From: Nocardia thailandica NBRC 100428
GTDB lineage: Bacteria; Actinomycetota; Actinomycetes; Mycobacteriales; Mycobacteriaceae
Length of the DNA: 64,000 nucleotides
Direction: 5' to 3'
Assembly (NCBI RefSeq): GCF_000308795.1
Contig: NZ_BAGK01000040.1
Location: forward strand, 1 to 64,000
Of the stretch, positions 63,334 through 64,000 are shown one piece after another. Numbering within the stretch: the stretch's first letter is position 1; the number at the start of each line of letters is the position of its first letter. The notes below the pieces were generated by a model. The model saw only the letters and a program-made list of their open reading frames with translations, was not told the DNA's origin and ran no database searches. The translations under genes were made by a program, and so were the position numbers.

Positions 63334-64000
63334 TCACAAACTGTTGGCCAGGAGGGCGTACTGGGCGGTGATCTTCTGGCGGACGTCGGGCTCGGTGTCG
63401 CTGGAGGCGATACCGAGGTAGCGCTTGTACGCGACGTAGCAGCGGTATTTGTATTCCTTCTTGCTGTCGCCGGAGGAATTGAGCTGCAGGCATTTCGCGG
63501 TGGGGACGTCGTTGGGCGCCGAGATGGCGTCGTAGTGGGCGGAGTCGTCGATGAGGCCCTTCATGAGGGTCTCGGCGGCGGACTGGTCGCGGACCCGGGT
63601 GACCGAACCGGCCTCGACCAGGGCGACCAGGTCGGCGCCGGTCTCGGTGACCAGGCGGCGGCGGGCGGCCTCGTCGTCGGAATTGTTGATCATGTGCCGG
63701 GTGCCGTAGACGGCGAACGTGTTGGCGTTGGGTGCCTGGGCGCCGCGGTCGGCGACGACGGCGCGGGCCAGCAGGCGGTCGGTGTCGACGGGGAGGGCGT
63801 CGAGTTCGTTCATGGGGGTGGGCTCGAAGCGGTCGAGCACGGGCAGGGCGGCGGCGAAGGTCTTGTCGACCCAGGCGGTGAGGTCGGCCGCGTCGGCGGT
63901 GGGGCGCTGGATGAACAGCGAGATCACGAAGTCCTTCCTGGCCAGGAAGGCGCCGATGGTCGGCACGGTGGGGCGCCAGTGCACGTAGGCATCGGGGTAT
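63334..64000 (-). CDS. Secreted lipoprotein, type A, 5'-truncated by window edge
   Basis: The reading frame runs off the right edge: codons before the GTG at 63984 continue as YPDAY, matching YPEAY of the paralog at 56420, so the true start lies outside. 221 codons visible. C-terminal module with AKCLQL, YRCYVAYKRYLGIASS and ITAQYALLANSL puts it in type A; here DAQQR is changed to DVRQK. Confidence 0.8.
   Translation of the reverse strand, partial: YPDAYVHWRPTVPTIGAFLARKDFVISLFIQRPTADAADLTAWVDKTFAAALPVLDRFEPTPMNELDALPVDTDRLLARAVVADRGAQAPNANTFAVYGTRHMINNSDDEAARRRLVTETGADLVALVEAGSVTRVRDQSAAETLMKGLIDDSAHYDAISAPNDVPTAKCLQLNSSGDSKKEYKYRCYVAYKRYLGIASSDTEPDVRQKITAQYALLANSL

Noticed and set aside
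1..64000. Insertion sequences, integrases, tRNA or rRNA genes
   Set aside because: None found on either strand by inspection; no transposase-like protein appears.

Overview
The window is GC-rich actinobacterial DNA. It carries mycolic-acid-actinomycete hallmarks: two type VII (ESX) secretion loci with PE, PPE, EspG and Esx proteins, an Rv3651-like protein, a CsoR copper sensor and families of ESX-linked lipoproteins. The fused EccC proteins, the EspI-like ATPase and the runs of secreted lipoproteins suggest Nocardia or a close relative. No rRNA, tRNA, CRISPR array or insertion sequence was recognised.

Left part (1-31.4 kb). The 3' end of a very large Pro/Gly-rich protein is followed by two small genes resembling immunity proteins of polymorphic toxin systems (YwqK-like and YezG-like). 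Next comes a complete ESX locus. Its substrates and chaperones come first: an EspB-like protein, EspG, EspH-like, EspL-like, EspC-like, an EspA/EspE-like protein, PE, PPE, a second EspG and two Esx proteins. The machine follows: EccE, EccB, EccA, EccD, MycP and a fused EccC. After it lie a GntR regulator with an acetyltransferase, a DUF4254-type gene and a 1255-residue EspI-like MinD-type ATPase. The presence of EccA, EspG, PE and PPE separates this locus from the ESX-4 type.

Middle part (31.5-42.7 kb). The end of the ribosomal protein/alpha operon (infA, rpmJ, rpsM, rpsK, rpsD, rpoA, rplQ, truA) is followed by a small metabolic island. It holds two paralogous AraC regulators, a nitrilase-fold protein without its catalytic cysteine, CsoR with a clear operator, an MTA phosphorylase, an Rv3651-like protein and an FMN reductase.

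Right part (42.7-64 kb). A second ESX locus of ESX-4 type occupies the position ESX-4 has in mycobacteria, downstream of rplQ-truA. It has EccE, EccB, MycP, EccD, EccC, an Rv3446c-like protein and two Esx proteins, with a potassium channel gene inserted between eccB and mycP. EccE makes it an ESX-4 of the extended kind. Instead of rplM-rpsI, the window then continues with a minus-strand array of secreted lipoproteins of two related types (A and B) surrounding a PknB-like Ser/Thr kinase; the last gene runs off the right edge.

Most ESX genes are translationally coupled by 4-bp ATGA/GTGA overlaps. Starts were chosen from ribosome binding sites, overlaps and family N-termini; several differ from the longest open frame.
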